Assembly: GCF_900640175.1 (NCBI RefSeq)
Contig: NZ_CAAAJC010000019.1
Span: forward strand, 1 to 56,041
Direction: 5' to 3'
DNA: 56,041 bases
From: Legionella sp. W10-070
GTDB taxonomy: Bacteria; Pseudomonadota; Gammaproteobacteria; Legionellales; Legionellaceae
In this document: one piece after another, positions 17,703-26,593 of the stretch
Position numbering within the stretch: position 1 is the stretch's first letter
How the letters are laid out: each line of letters opens with the position of its first letter
Program-made: the position numbers and the translations under genes
The notes under the pieces: generated by a model
What the model was told of the DNA's origin: nothing
The model's input: only the letters and a program-made list of their open reading frames with translations
The model's database searches: none

Positions 17703-20339
17703 TTATTGTAAACCACTTGATTCTCTATCTCCTTGCCTTAATGCCTCGCGTCTTTCCTCGATTAAATTATGTGCTGCCACAATAATTGGATTATCTGATA
17801 GGTCTTCTTCCAAATAAGTTATTTTTCTATACTCTTCATAAGCAGCCAGTTCTTTTTCGCGCATATGAATCTCAAATTCTTTATAAAACGCTCGCCCCTT
17901 TTTCTCTCCTAAAATGTCCATAAACTGCTCAAATAGGCCGGTTTTGGGATTACTATAAAAACAAATGTTAACAAAAGGTTTTTGATAAATATTAAAGAAA
18001 CGATAGGGTTTTCCAAGGAGCGCCGGAATTTGTTTAAATAATATGTCAACGCCCTCTTTTTGCGGCTTATTTTTTGCCTGGCATAGAAGCTCAATAATTT
18101 CCATTCGTCTCTCTTTGGGGATGATAACTGAGCGGACGGATGAGAATTTATTACCTCGGATAGGATGTAAGGGAGCATTTCCTACCCTGGCCCCTCGCTC
18201 AGAGAGTAATAGTTTTACATTACCATCTTCGAGATTTTTTAAAGTAGCGAGCACTCCATGGCCTTTAAACCCCGTCGCTTGGAAGGCAAGGCCTTCTTTC
18301 TCCAATGTGTTTAGAATCTCTCTGGGGGTTGTGTCGGAGAAAGTTTTATCGATTGCTGTCAGCAATAAGTTAAATTGAGGAATTAACTCTGGGTGTTTCT
18401 CATTAAGAAAGATTTTAAGATGGCCACTGAGGATTTGCATCCCTTCATCGAAGGTTCCTGAACCGAAGTTAACTGAAGTCTTAGGGAAATCAAGGACTTC
18501 ATTTAGTTTTTCGCCACCGAAAATAAAGTACAACCTGCATCGTTGCTTGAATTCCTCATGATTTATATTGTAGGCGGTTAACAGTTTTTGCAGGATTCCT
18601 TCAGGTAATGTTCTTAGATGGGGAATGGTAAGGGCTGTGTCCCCTTTATTGTTTTTAGCAAAAACATCAGCTCCAGCATTTATTAATAATCGAATTGCGT
18701 TAATATTTTGGTGTACCAGTGCTGTGAGTAAAGGTGTATTAACTTCATTATCAGGTGTATCAACTGTTTCTTTTGATAAGTTGATTAATTCATTTAAATA
18801 ACTATCCTGGTTGTGAATAATAGCCAAGTGTAGAGGTGTTTGACCCTTGGCATTTTTTTCATTAAGTAAATATCCATGTTCCTTAAGTAAATAGCTTACA
18901 GCAGTGCCGTAATACTTACTGGCGAGCGCTAAATGTAACAAGGTATTTCCTTCATTATCCTTTTCTTCCAGGGAGTAACCTTGTCGATGGAAAAGCTTGA
19001 GTACCTTGTCATAATTGGTGATGGCAGCCATTAATAAGGGAGTATGACCATTATTGTTTTTTTCTCCAAGCAAGAGGGGATTGAACTGCAAAAGTCGTTC
19101 AACAATAGGTTGCTTATGGTTTATGACGGCAATGGATAAGGCATTATTGCCGTCATTGTCTTTATCATGTATCGGTGGTGATTCCTGATCAAGTAAATAA
19201 TGCACTATAGGCAGCCAGCCATATGCTGCTGCAATTAACAACGGCGAGTTATCTGAAGAATCCCTTACAGATAATGAGGCACCATGCTTAACTAGCCACT
19301 CGACGGTAGATAAATTGCCTTCCTGGACAGCATCTAATAAAGCCTGGTTTTTTTCTTCCTGAGTGCATATATCAAGCAGGAGGCTGGCTGTCTCCAGGTG
19401 ATGAGAACCCAACGCCAACTGGAAGGCCGTTTTTCCTTGTTTATCTTTTTTATCCGCCGGCACGCCCGCTTCTTTTAAGCGTTGAACCACCTGGCTATGT
19501 CCATGCCTGGCTGCTGACATCAATGAATTTCGTCCTTCTTTATCAACTGACATCATGTCGATATTCTTTTCAATCAGGAAATTGACATTTTCTAGTTGAC
19601 CTTGGGTTGCGGCGATGTTCACCGCATTCTCCCCGCGCTTATTTTTCCAGTGGATGTCACAGTTGCTTTTAATGAGGCAGTTAATGATCCTCAGATCATT
19701 GGTTCCCACAGCGATCAAAAAAGGGGTGTTTTGCTCATTGTCTTTGGGCTCAGTTCCTTCTTCTAATAGCTCTGATTTAAGGAGGAATTGAACGGCTTCA
19801 AATCGTTTGTTGTACACAGCAAAATGTAAGGCAGACCATCCATCATTTGCTTTGTAGTTGATAAATCCCTTCTTATCCGGGACGCTGTTTAATAGTAATT
19901 GATAGGCAGCTATATCGTTCAAGGCAATGGCAAGCAATGCAGCTCTGGCTTTCTCTGGATATCTACAGCGTTGAAGTTGCTTTTTTAATTGTTCATGGTT
20001 TTGAGTAACAATAGGGGCCGTTGCACGAGTTAACCTGGATATTCCTTGCAGTTTTTCGGCGGTTTCTGGAGCGGAGTATAGATAGCAACATTCAAGAGGT
20101 GAATAACCATTGTCATTGATTTGCTCAAGAATTGGCAAGTCGGCAGTGATGTTTTCTACCGCCTTAATAATTGCTTCCATAATGGCAGGTTGATTGAACC
20201 TTGCAGCAAGATGAGCCAGGTTATTTCCTTGTTTATCTCGCGCTAAAGAGGCGTCGATGTCTGCATAGTTAATATTATCTATGAATCTTTGAGTGTCCCC
20301 TTCTCGTATAGATTCACGCAAAATATCTTCAGGAAGCAT
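17703..20339 (-). CDS. Ankyrin-repeat protein with a C-terminal domain of possible papain-like type; effector candidate
   Basis: This 878-residue protein has no signal peptide. Ankyrin repeats of about 33 residues run from about residue 35 to 590 (for example NGHTPLLMAAI, EGNTLLHLAL, KGQTPLHLAIIHN, KGDTALTI). The remaining 290 residues are unlike ankyrin. There, GFKGHGVLA places a His at 694, SERGAR follows at 713, and QKPFVNICFYSNPKTGLF places a Cys at 793 ahead of a helix-rich end. The His-first, Cys-last order recalls a cysteine-protease-like module found after ankyrins in other Legionella effectors; this comes from memory of the motif pattern. Long ankyrin arrays bind host proteins. The gene stands alone between mrp and the gene at 20399. 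Confidence 0.85.
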   Translation of the reverse strand: MLPEDILRESIREGDTQRFIDNINYADIDASLARDKQGNNLAHLAARFNQPAIMEAIIKAVENITADLPILEQINDNGYSPLECCYLYSAPETAEKLQGISRLTRATAPIVTQNHEQLKKQLQRCRYPEKARAALLAIALNDIAAYQLLLNSVPDKKGFINYKANDGWSALHFAVYNKRFEAVQFLLKSELLEEGTEPKDNEQNTPFLIAVGTNDLRIINCLIKSNCDIHWKNKRGENAVNIAATQGQLENVNFLIEKNIDMMSVDKEGRNSLMSAARHGHSQVVQRLKEAGVPADKKDKQGKTAFQLALGSHHLETASLLLDICTQEEKNQALLDAVQEGNLSTVEWLVKHGASLSVRDSSDNSPLLIAAAYGWLPIVHYLLDQESPPIHDKDNDGNNALSIAVINHKQPIVERLLQFNPLLLGEKNNNGHTPLLMAAITNYDKVLKLFHRQGYSLEEKDNEGNTLLHLALASKYYGTAVSYLLKEHGYLLNEKNAKGQTPLHLAIIHNQDSYLNELINLSKETVDTPDNEVNTPLLTALVHQNINAIRLLINAGADVFAKNNKGDTALTIPHLRTLPEGILQKLLTAYNINHEEFKQRCRLYFIFGGEKLNEVLDFPKTSVNFGSGTFDEGMQILSGHLKIFLNEKHPELIPQFNLLLTAIDKTFSDTTPREILNTLEKEGLAFQATGFKGHGVLATLKNLEDGNVKLLLSERGARVGNAPLHPIRGNKFSSVRSVIIPKERRMEIIELLCQAKNKPQKEGVDILFKQIPALLGKPYRFFNIYQKPFVNICFYSNPKTGLFEQFMDILGEKKGRAFYKEFEIHMREKELAAYEEYRKITYLEEDLSDNPIIVAAHNLIEERREALRQGDRESSGLQ

Positions 20340-20398
20340 GGCTTAAGCTCATAGTTGTTTGTATAAGTATAGATTACATCTAATCAACACAGATTCAC

Positions 20399-21187
20399 CT
20401 ATAAACTGGACTCTTTACATAAGAGTCCAGTGTCTTCTTCAATCCATAGGGTCGCGGTATTTTTTGATCTAAATAAAACAGGGCTATTTTCAATCAGATT
20501 TTTATATTGAGTGGAAACCTCTTGCGGTAATTTCTTGCCAAACCGTTGTTCCGAAGAACTATCATCATCCTGGTGATCATAATCTGAAAGCAAGATACGG
20601 GCACCGGTTTGGGTACAGATTATTTCGCTGATCTGTAACGGTTTAACTGAGGAGAATTGAATTATATCTATAAGCTCTATAACCGGAAAAATTAAGGGTT
20701 TGTCTGAGCAATAGCTTTTATAAGACCGTAATGTACCGTTGCTGGCGCTATATAAAGCTTTGATAACAGGGAGCATTTCTTCATCGGTTGGCCGATAGTG
20801 TCCGCTATCGTTGGTGACTTCCTGTAGTACGCCGTTTTCAAATAGTAAACTGCCAGCAGCCAGAACTTTTTTCCCATTTGCCATGAATGAATGATGCATG
20901 GTTTTATCACAAAGTAATTTGGGATTTTCTTCACAAGTCAAAACAAAAAGATATTCACCATCTAACCATTCGTTTTTAGAATCACTAAAAAAAATGTCTC
21001 CCTCATCCTCATATAGGTTAATGACATACTCTTTCTGTTTTTCTTTATCGATGTATTTATTTTCAAGGCCATTTTCTTTCAGGAACCTCATGGCTTTTCT
21101 TTCATTTTTAAATTCATATTTCAAAGAAATTTTACTATTGATTGGTTGACCATAGTACATAATGGCTTCAGGATAGTTATTTTTCAT
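20399..21187 (-). CDS. IQM-like (plant calmodulin-binding protein-like) protein; effector candidate
   Basis: This is a 262-residue soluble protein. Residues 78-145 contain EYLFVLTCEENPKLL, MHHSFMANGKKVLAAGSL, LLFENGVLQEV and SGHYRPTDEEM in that order. The same series (FVLST, HSSFLSGG..AAGRL, DGIL, SGHY.PT) is the conserved core of plant IQM proteins, which bind calmodulin. No clear IQ motif was found here, so the shared part is the core domain only. The gene lies in a run of candidate effectors and is transcribed like the ankyrin gene, 59 bases upstream of it, so the two could be co-transcribed. The biochemical function of the domain is not established. Confidence 0.7.
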   Translation of the reverse strand: MKNNYPEAIMYYGQPINSKISLKYEFKNERKAMRFLKENGLENKYIDKEKQKEYVINLYEDEGDIFFSDSKNEWLDGEYLFVLTCEENPKLLCDKTMHHSFMANGKKVLAAGSLLFENGVLQEVTNDSGHYRPTDEEMLPVIKALYSASNGTLRSYKSYCSDKPLIFPVIELIDIIQFSSVKPLQISEIICTQTGARILLSDYDHQDDDSSSEQRFGKKLPQEVSTQYKNLIENSPVLFRSKNTATLWIEEDTGLLCKESSL

Positions 21188-21341
21188 ATCAGATCATTAA
21201 TAGTTAATTGGGTCTAATTTTACGTGTTAAATATTAACCGTTTATTAAGCGATTTCGTTGACTATCCAGATTCTAAAGCAGGGTGTTTTTAGATTGAAAG
21301 TATGATTGGCGGCCATTTCCTTCTGCTCTCAAACAGAAAGC

Positions 21342-21392
21342 AGGCTACTCTCCGGCAAGGAGTTTTGACTCTGGAGAAGCAGCCTGTTTTTC
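21342..21392. terminator. Bidirectional hairpin terminator
   Basis: An AGCAGGCT...AGCCTG(T) stem with a second inner pairing (TCTCC with GGAGA) is flanked by TTTTTCT on the plus strand and a weaker T-rich run on the minus strand. It lies just after the stop of the SnoaL-like gene at 21392. The rest of 21188-21391 holds nothing else I can recognise. Confidence 0.5.
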
Positions 21393-21838
21393 TAGGGCTG
21401 TAAATCAAACAAAGTGTTGCCTGTTTTCATGTCAAAAGGGACTGAAAAATGCTCATGCACGATTTTCCAGCTGTCATTGACTTTACGATAGCAAACCGTT
21501 GCACGCATCCAGCTGTCCTGAATTTCACCTTTTTCATTAGTACCGCCACAGCGATTTAGGAAATGGCATAACGCCAAATCGCTATTAACCTCTATTTCTA
21601 ATTCATGTATTTCAAAGATAGCTTCTCCCGGGCAGTAAGAAAGACAGGCTTCCCAATGTTTTTTATAAGCATCTATTCCCTTAAATTGAAGTTGGGATAC
21701 AGCATCAAATGATCGAATATTGGGGGCATATTGGGACATGATTTTGTCGATGTCTTTTCTGGAAATTGCTTTGGCTGTTTCTTCAATGAGTTTACGAATA
21801 AGGCTTTCCTCATTTTTTGTATTCTTTACAGTACCCAT
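21392..21838 (-). CDS. SnoaL-like/DUF4440 protein (NTF2-like fold)
   Basis: This 148-residue cytoplasmic protein has the layout of the NTF2-like SnoaL/ketosteroid isomerase-like group: an N-terminal helix (ETAKAISRKDIDKIMSQYA), a strand with the F-K-G-x-D-A-Y-x-x-H-W block, and a C-terminal sheet ending in WKIVHEHFSVPFD. His in VHEHFS and the Trp-Lys-Ile block are the conserved family end. Such proteins bind small hydrophobic molecules or act as isomerases or hydrolases; nothing here fixes the substrate. It lies 42 bases downstream of ybgA in the same direction and may be co-transcribed with it. Confidence 0.75.
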   Translation of the reverse strand: MGTVKNTKNEESLIRKLIEETAKAISRKDIDKIMSQYAPNIRSFDAVSQLQFKGIDAYKKHWEACLSYCPGEAIFEIHELEIEVNSDLALCHFLNRCGGTNEKGEIQDSWMRATVCYRKVNDSWKIVHEHFSVPFDMKTGNTLFDLQP

Positions 21839-21880
21839 AATTTCTCCTTGTTTTGTGGGGATATATTAAGTTTAGGAACG

Positions 21881-22828
21881 TCATATATGATTGCGAAGCA
21901 TTAATTCTGCCGGATAGGGAGAGAGGTAACTTTGATTTTCAAGATAGGCTTGGGGGTAGTGTTTGAGGTGGTGTTTCAGCAGGGTGATGGGGACAATCAA
22001 AGGCAATAACCCCCGACGGTAACTATCAATAGCCTCAAGTAGCTCCTCTTTATCAAGCTTGCCTAAAATTTTTTTAAAATAACCAAAACAATGTTGTAAT
22101 ACATTAGCATGTTTTTTAGGTGTAGCCAGACAAGACAATGTCTTCATGAACAGATTGATGTAGTCATTGACAAAACTGTTCCAATCCTGGTTCTTTAAAT
22201 GACTTATTTTTTGACCCAGTATACGGTAATTAACAGGATTATGTGCCATAAGGATTAATTTATGGCGGGTATGAAAGCGGATTATTCCGGCAGCAGTCAG
22301 GCCTGATTCGATAAGCTCTTGCCACTCTTTATAAATAAAAAGACGCTCAATGAAATTTTCACGAAGACGTGGTTCGTTTAATCGTCCTTCTTCTTCAATG
22401 GGCAGATAAGGATAATTACTCTCTAGTATTCGGGCAAAAATTCCTTGACCTGATAAAGGAGCCTGCCCTTTGTCCTGATAAACTCTAACCCGTTTCCAGC
22501 CACAGGTAGGCGATTTGCTTTTTAAGATATATCCGCTGATATTACCAAGTTGAGGCACGCAGTTTTGCGAAAATTCCCGCATCGGCATTGTATAATCTTG
22601 CCGGGGATTGTTCACTTCAACCAGTTTGGGATTTTGAGGATCTCCTGATAACCGAATGGCTGGCCTGGGAATACCAAGCCCTATAGAGACTTCAGGACAG
22701 ATAGGGAAAAATTCCACATATCCGGCCAGGAAATCACATATATAATTATCTCGCTTATGACCACCATCGAAACGAACTTTATCGCCGAGCAGGCATGAGG
22801 ATACGCCTAAGACAATGCGCTTTTTCAA
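21881..22828 (-). CDS. ybgA: DUF523-DUF1722 protein YbgA
   Basis: This 315-residue, two-domain protein has DUF523 (residues 1-150) with GVSSCLLGDKVRFDGGHK and FPICPEVSIGLGIPR, whose cysteines suggest a metal or cluster site, and SPTCG further on. DUF1722 (about 190-305) contains FHTRHKLILMAHNP and ends in LITLLKHHLKHYPQAYLENQSY-like sequence. YbgA is regularly next to phrB, and here the two are divergent with 131 bases between the starts. The link to photolyase suggests a part in thionucleoside or DNA repair metabolism, but the activity is not fixed from sequence. Confidence 0.88.
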   Translation of the reverse strand: MKKRIVLGVSSCLLGDKVRFDGGHKRDNYICDFLAGYVEFFPICPEVSIGLGIPRPAIRLSGDPQNPKLVEVNNPRQDYTMPMREFSQNCVPQLGNISGYILKSKSPTCGWKRVRVYQDKGQAPLSGQGIFARILESNYPYLPIEEEGRLNEPRLRENFIERLFIYKEWQELIESGLTAAGIIRFHTRHKLILMAHNPVNYRILGQKISHLKNQDWNSFVNDYINLFMKTLSCLATPKKHANVLQHCFGYFKKILGKLDKEELLEAIDSYRRGLLPLIVPITLLKHHLKHYPQAYLENQSYLSPYPAELMLRNHI

Positions 22829-22959
22829 ACTATAATTCCTTATTGTAAAACCATTATATTCTTTTACAATGTAGACTAATTGTGCTGATTAAAACATAGT
22901 TGACAGATTTATTGTAAGAATAAGCTGGGTACTTAAGATAGAAGTCGAGGATTGATAGT

Positions 22960-24375
22960 ATGTCCATAGCCATAGTTTGGTTTCGGCAAGATCTGCGTTG
23001 TCAGGATAATCCAGCATTGGCCATCGCATGTCAGAATCATGACATGATTATTCCTCTTTATATTGCTGATGATCCCCCAAAAAAGACAGTGGGTGAAGCA
23101 CAGTGCTGGTGGTTGCACCATTCTCTCTCTGCTTTGCAACAAGAATTGCAAAAGCATGGTTTAAGTTTATGTTTGCGTCGTGGCTCACCCTTGTCCCATT
23201 TGCTGTCTTTCATTGAAGAGTATCCTGTTAAGGCCATTTACTGGAATCGATGCTATGAGCCTGATGCTATTGCCCGAGATAAACTAATTAAGAAAGAATT
23301 AAAAACACGTGGTTTAGATGTAACCAGTTTTAATGGGAGCTTACTCAACGAACCTTGGGATATTCAAACGCAAGATAATCATTACTACAAAGTATTTACT
23401 CCTTATTGGCGGCAGTGCTTAAAACAAATGAATGTACCCGCACCGCTTGCAATTAACCAATGGCCAAGATGTCCTGATTTTCATTCAGAAACCCTTGAGT
23501 ATTGGAGGCTTCTTCCTGCGGAGCCTGACTGGGCAGAAAATTTTTCCAGCATTTGGCAGCCCGGTGAAAAAGGAGCTATAAAAAAACTGAATTATTTCCT
23601 TACTAATCATTTGCATGAATATAAAACGTTGCGTGACAAACCCTCCAGTTCAGCTACATCCAGACTCTCACCCCATTTGCATTTTGGTGAAATCAGCCCT
23701 CGACAGATTTGGCGAGCTGTTGAGCAGGAAATAGCGGGAGGAAATTGCCATTTGCCTTCAGCGGAGTGTTTTTTATCAGAATTAGGGTGGAGAGAGTTTT
23801 CTTATCATCTTCTCTATCACTATCCTCAATTGCCAAGCGAAAATTTCAGATCGGAATTTAATGCTTTTACCTGGCGGGAAGATAAACAAGCTTTAAAAGC
23901 ATGGCAGCAGGGACTAACCGGGTATCCTATAATAGATGCCGGCATGCGTGAACTATGGCATACGGGTTATATGCATAATCGAGTACGGATGATTGTTGCT
24001 TCATTTTTAGTGAAAGACTTACTGATTGATTGGCGAAGAGGGGCTAACTGGTTCTGGAATACCTTACTCGATGCTGATTTGGCAAACAACTCAGCGAGCT
24101 GGCAATGGGTTGCCGGGAGTGGGGCTGATGCTGCGCCTTATTTCCGTGTCTTTAATCCAACGTTGCAAGGGAAAAAATTTGATGCGGAGGGCGATTATAT
24201 CAGACGCTGGGTTCCAGAGTTGGCTACTGTCCCAAATCAATGGATTCATATGCCATGGGAGGCTCCGAAGCATGCGCTTTCTATCACTTTAGGGAAGGAT
24301 TATCCTTTCCCTATTGTCGATCATTCCACTGCACGAAAGCGTGCGCTGGCGTATTATCAATCCATTAAGCAATAG
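22960..24375 (+). CDS. phrB: Deoxyribodipyrimidine photolyase
   Basis: This 471-residue enzyme uses blue light and FADH- to split cyclobutane pyrimidine dimers. The N-terminal antenna domain starts IVWFRQDLRCQDNPAL. The FAD domain has HLHFGEISPRQIWRAV, the block TGYPIIDAGMRELWHTGYMHN, RMIVASFLVKDLLIDWR and NSASWQWVAGSGADAAPYFR. The length matches E. coli PhrB. The Trp of the electron-transfer chain in the WQW segment is present. It is divergent from ybgA and is followed at once by a bidirectional terminator. Confidence 0.96.
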   Translation: MSIAIVWFRQDLRCQDNPALAIACQNHDMIIPLYIADDPPKKTVGEAQCWWLHHSLSALQQELQKHGLSLCLRRGSPLSHLLSFIEEYPVKAIYWNRCYEPDAIARDKLIKKELKTRGLDVTSFNGSLLNEPWDIQTQDNHYYKVFTPYWRQCLKQMNVPAPLAINQWPRCPDFHSETLEYWRLLPAEPDWAENFSSIWQPGEKGAIKKLNYFLTNHLHEYKTLRDKPSSSATSRLSPHLHFGEISPRQIWRAVEQEIAGGNCHLPSAECFLSELGWREFSYHLLYHYPQLPSENFRSEFNAFTWREDKQALKAWQQGLTGYPIIDAGMRELWHTGYMHNRVRMIVASFLVKDLLIDWRRGANWFWNTLLDADLANNSASWQWVAGSGADAAPYFRVFNPTLQGKKFDAEGDYIRRWVPELATVPNQWIHMPWEAPKHALSITLGKDYPFPIVDHSTARKRALAYYQSIKQ

Positions 24376-24409
24376 AAAAACTATGCTCGATACTCGAGCA
24401 TAGTTTTTT
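24376..24409. terminator. Bidirectional terminator between phrB and the ADP-ribosyltransferase candidate
   Basis: CTATGCTCGA (24381-24390) pairs perfectly with TCGAGCATAG (24394-24403) around a 3-base loop. AAAAA lies on the left and TTTTTT on the right, so it can act in both directions between convergent genes. Confidence 0.85.
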
Positions 24410-24446
24410 AAATCGTCTCTTCACAAGATAAGTCTCCAGAGCCGCC

Positions 24447-25484
24447 TTATAACGAGGGACATACCTCAAATTCTTGAAATAATTCAGAAATATTTCTAAT
24501 CTCAGTCTGTGCTTGTTTTCTTTTTTCCTCAAAGAAACTATAAACCTTATAGCTTTCTTTCCTTGCTTGCTTCTCTTCTGCAATCAATTTACTTGCCACA
24601 TTGCTATCGATAAAAGTAAGCTCGAAGTTATCCAGGATAAATTCAGCTTCTTCCATGCTGGTGATTGTTAGAACAGGGGCATCAGGGAAGCCCGCACGAG
24701 GTTCAAGGTATTTGGCTTCCATCTCATCCAGTCTTTCCAGCAGTTGGTTAGCGGTTTCAAAATCAATTAAGCTTTCTTGTGTATCTCCTTGAATTTTTTT
24801 GAATTCTTCGCTGTTCAAAGAGGGGATTTGAATAGTAAAGCGAGAAGGCTTGTAATTTGGATTCACGAAGGCTGGACCATAATATACCCCGGCCAGTACT
24901 TTCCTGATCATGAATACGTCATTTGTGTCGATAACACTTTTTTTTCCATGAGGAACCACACCGCTGACTTCACACTCCTGGCTAATATCCCAATCTTTCT
25001 CTGGATCTTCTGCGACTATCACTTTACGTTGACGTTTTAGGGTCTCTATTGACTTGGTGACATCTATGGAAATTTTAGGTGGATTGCTCGCAATAACCAT
25101 GCCAAAACGGGCAAACCTTGTTGCGATATGCGAGTATTTTGTAGTTGAAACAAATTTATAATTATCATTAAAGACAGTGGCATAATCTTCTATACTACTG
25201 TTCTGTCCTTTTGGAGTGTATAAATCCAAAAAGGCTAAATTTTTAAAGTTATTACGTATGCCTCGAAAGACAATGGACATAGGGTGAAATGTAGCTTCAT
25301 GATCCCCTGTTAAGTTGGCATGATGCTGCGCAATGCTCCAGCACTTTTGGGTGGCGCTCTTTATGGTACTTGAATACCTCCGTGAAGAGACAGGGTTGGA
25401 ACTGTTAAAAAATAATCCTTTATTTAATAGCATCCTTGACTTATCTAATTCCAATCTTGCAGTGATACTAAGCCTACTACGCAT
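24447..25484 (-). CDS. Candidate R-S-E mono-ADP-ribosyltransferase (cholera/LT-type); effector candidate
   Basis: This 345-residue protein has no signal peptide. Three blocks match the arginine-specific R-S-E ADP-ribosyltransferase fold in order and spacing: IVFRGIRNNF (R74) for NAD binding, FVSTTKYSHIATRFA (S113-T114-T115) and QECEVSGVVPHGKKSVI (E170-x-E172). The last block resembles the E-Q-E-V-S-A-L-G-G-I-P of cholera toxin A1 closely, including the Val-Ser and the Gly-x-x-Pro. Residues 295-335 form a charged, probably coiled-coil tail. The start has GGGG six bases upstream. With no export signal, host delivery would require Dot/Icm. The target protein is unknown. Catalysis is inferred from motif matches only. 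Confidence 0.75.
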   Translation of the reverse strand: MRSRLSITARLELDKSRMLLNKGLFFNSSNPVSSRRYSSTIKSATQKCWSIAQHHANLTGDHEATFHPMSIVFRGIRNNFKNLAFLDLYTPKGQNSSIEDYATVFNDNYKFVSTTKYSHIATRFARFGMVIASNPPKISIDVTKSIETLKRQRKVIVAEDPEKDWDISQECEVSGVVPHGKKSVIDTNDVFMIRKVLAGVYYGPAFVNPNYKPSRFTIQIPSLNSEEFKKIQGDTQESLIDFETANQLLERLDEMEAKYLEPRAGFPDAPVLTITSMEEAEFILDNFELTFIDSNVASKLIAEEKQARKESYKVYSFFEEKRKQAQTEIRNISELFQEFEVCPSL

Positions 25485-25747
25485 ATTAAACCCCTATGCA
25501 ACAATGTTGCTAAAATAATGCTGAATATTCCTATACTTATAAGTCCTGTAATTTGTATAATGTAAGCGGTTTGCATTAAGGAAATCTTAAAAGGTGTGTA
25601 AAGAAATTGTAATAAAGTGTAAAAATCATCAAAAAAGCCAATAAACAACCATTTATCAGTGTTTAATAAATTCAATTTGTAAAATAAGTGTTCATTTATT
25701 GAAAAATAAGTTATAGTGTTTCTGGATTAAATTTAGGAGGATGGAGT

Positions 25748-26011
25748 ATGTTAAAGGCAGGCAGGTTTTGGATTCGCCCTCTTGGTAACCAAAGCGTTAA
25801 AAAAAATAGTAAGCCTTCTTTTCTGATTGCTGGGGGAAACCCTGGAAAGTTAAGCACTTTCTTAAATGAGCAAGGCCATTTTGCCTTTTCTCCTAAACCT
25901 GAAGCCATAAGCAAACACACTGGCGTTGAGCCAAAAATTCCTTGTACTATTGTTGAAACAGATAGGGAAGAAGATCTAGTTAGCCATGTCACAGATTTTT
26001 CACAAAAGTAA
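25748..26011 (+). CDS. Small unknown protein with a strong ribosome binding site
   Basis: This 87-residue protein begins MLKAGRFWIRPLGNQSVKK and contains no membrane helix or recognised motif. The TAGGAGGATGGAGT sequence before the ATG is the best ribosome binding site in this neighbourhood, which supports real translation. The gene is isolated: 263 AT-rich bases without an obvious gene separate it from the ADP-ribosyltransferase candidate, and a tRNA follows on the other strand. The function is unknown. Confidence 0.5.
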   Translation: MLKAGRFWIRPLGNQSVKKNSKPSFLIAGGNPGKLSTFLNEQGHFAFSPKPEAISKHTGVEPKIPCTIVETDREEDLVSHVTDFSQK

Positions 26012-26197
26012 GCATTAATTATCAACCCAAGTAAAAATAAGGAAATAATGGAAGGATTGGATAAATATACCTTGATTACGCTATAGCTCCATCAAGGCTA
26101 CGAAAATTATACATTTTGAAAATTACAGAATAAGAGTTAGAGTGCTATGCTCGTGATAAAGTGCCCCCGCAAATGGGAAAGACCCAAGACCCGAAAA

Positions 26198-26274
26198 TGG
26201 CGCGCCCGGAAGGATTCGAACCTCCGACCCCCTGGTTCGTAGCCAGATACTCTATCCAACTGAGCTACGGGCGC
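26198..26274 (-). tRNA. tRNA-Arg (anticodon ACG)
   Basis: The cloverleaf is complete. The acceptor stem is GCGCCCG with CGGGCGC, the D loop carries TAGCTCAGTTGG, and the anticodon stem CTGG/CCAG encloses loop CTACGAA (anticodon ACG). The T arm has GGTTCGAATCC, and CCA is encoded at the 3' end. ACG would be edited to ICG and read CGU, CGC and CGA. Confidence 0.96.
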
Positions 26275-26283
26275 GCATACTGA

Positions 26284-26373
26284 TGGCGGAGAGAGAGGGA
26301 TTCGAACCCTCGATGGGATTTCTCCCATACTCCCTTAGCAGGGGAGCGCCTTCGACCTCTCGGCCATCTCTCC
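26284..26373 (-). tRNA. tRNA-Ser (anticodon GCT)
   Basis: A 90-base class II tRNA with acceptor stem GGAGAGA/TCTCTCC, anticodon loop CTGCTAA (anticodon GCT, reads AGU and AGC), a long variable arm (TATGGGAGAAATCCCATC region), T arm GGTTCGAATCC and encoded CCA. It lies 9 bases from tRNA-Arg in the same direction, so the two are probably one transcript with Ser first. Confidence 0.96.
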
Positions 26374-26593
26374 ATCAATGGAGGCGAAGTATAGCAGGTA
26401 TTTGATGCACGTCAACTCCTTAAAAAATCTTTTTTGTTATCAAATTCCAGAGTATGTTCTCAATTATTTTTTTAGTACGAAGGAGTGGGCGATTATCTAT
26501 CATTTTGTCCTTTGATAAGGCGCGTAAGAGGCCTTATTTAATCGGTTCAGGCAGAAAATGATGCGAATCAGCGGCATTTGCCAAAAAACTTGA

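Noticed and set aside
26137..26328. 63-codon frame across the tRNA genes
   Set aside because: It crosses both tRNAs and is a frame of structural RNA sequence.
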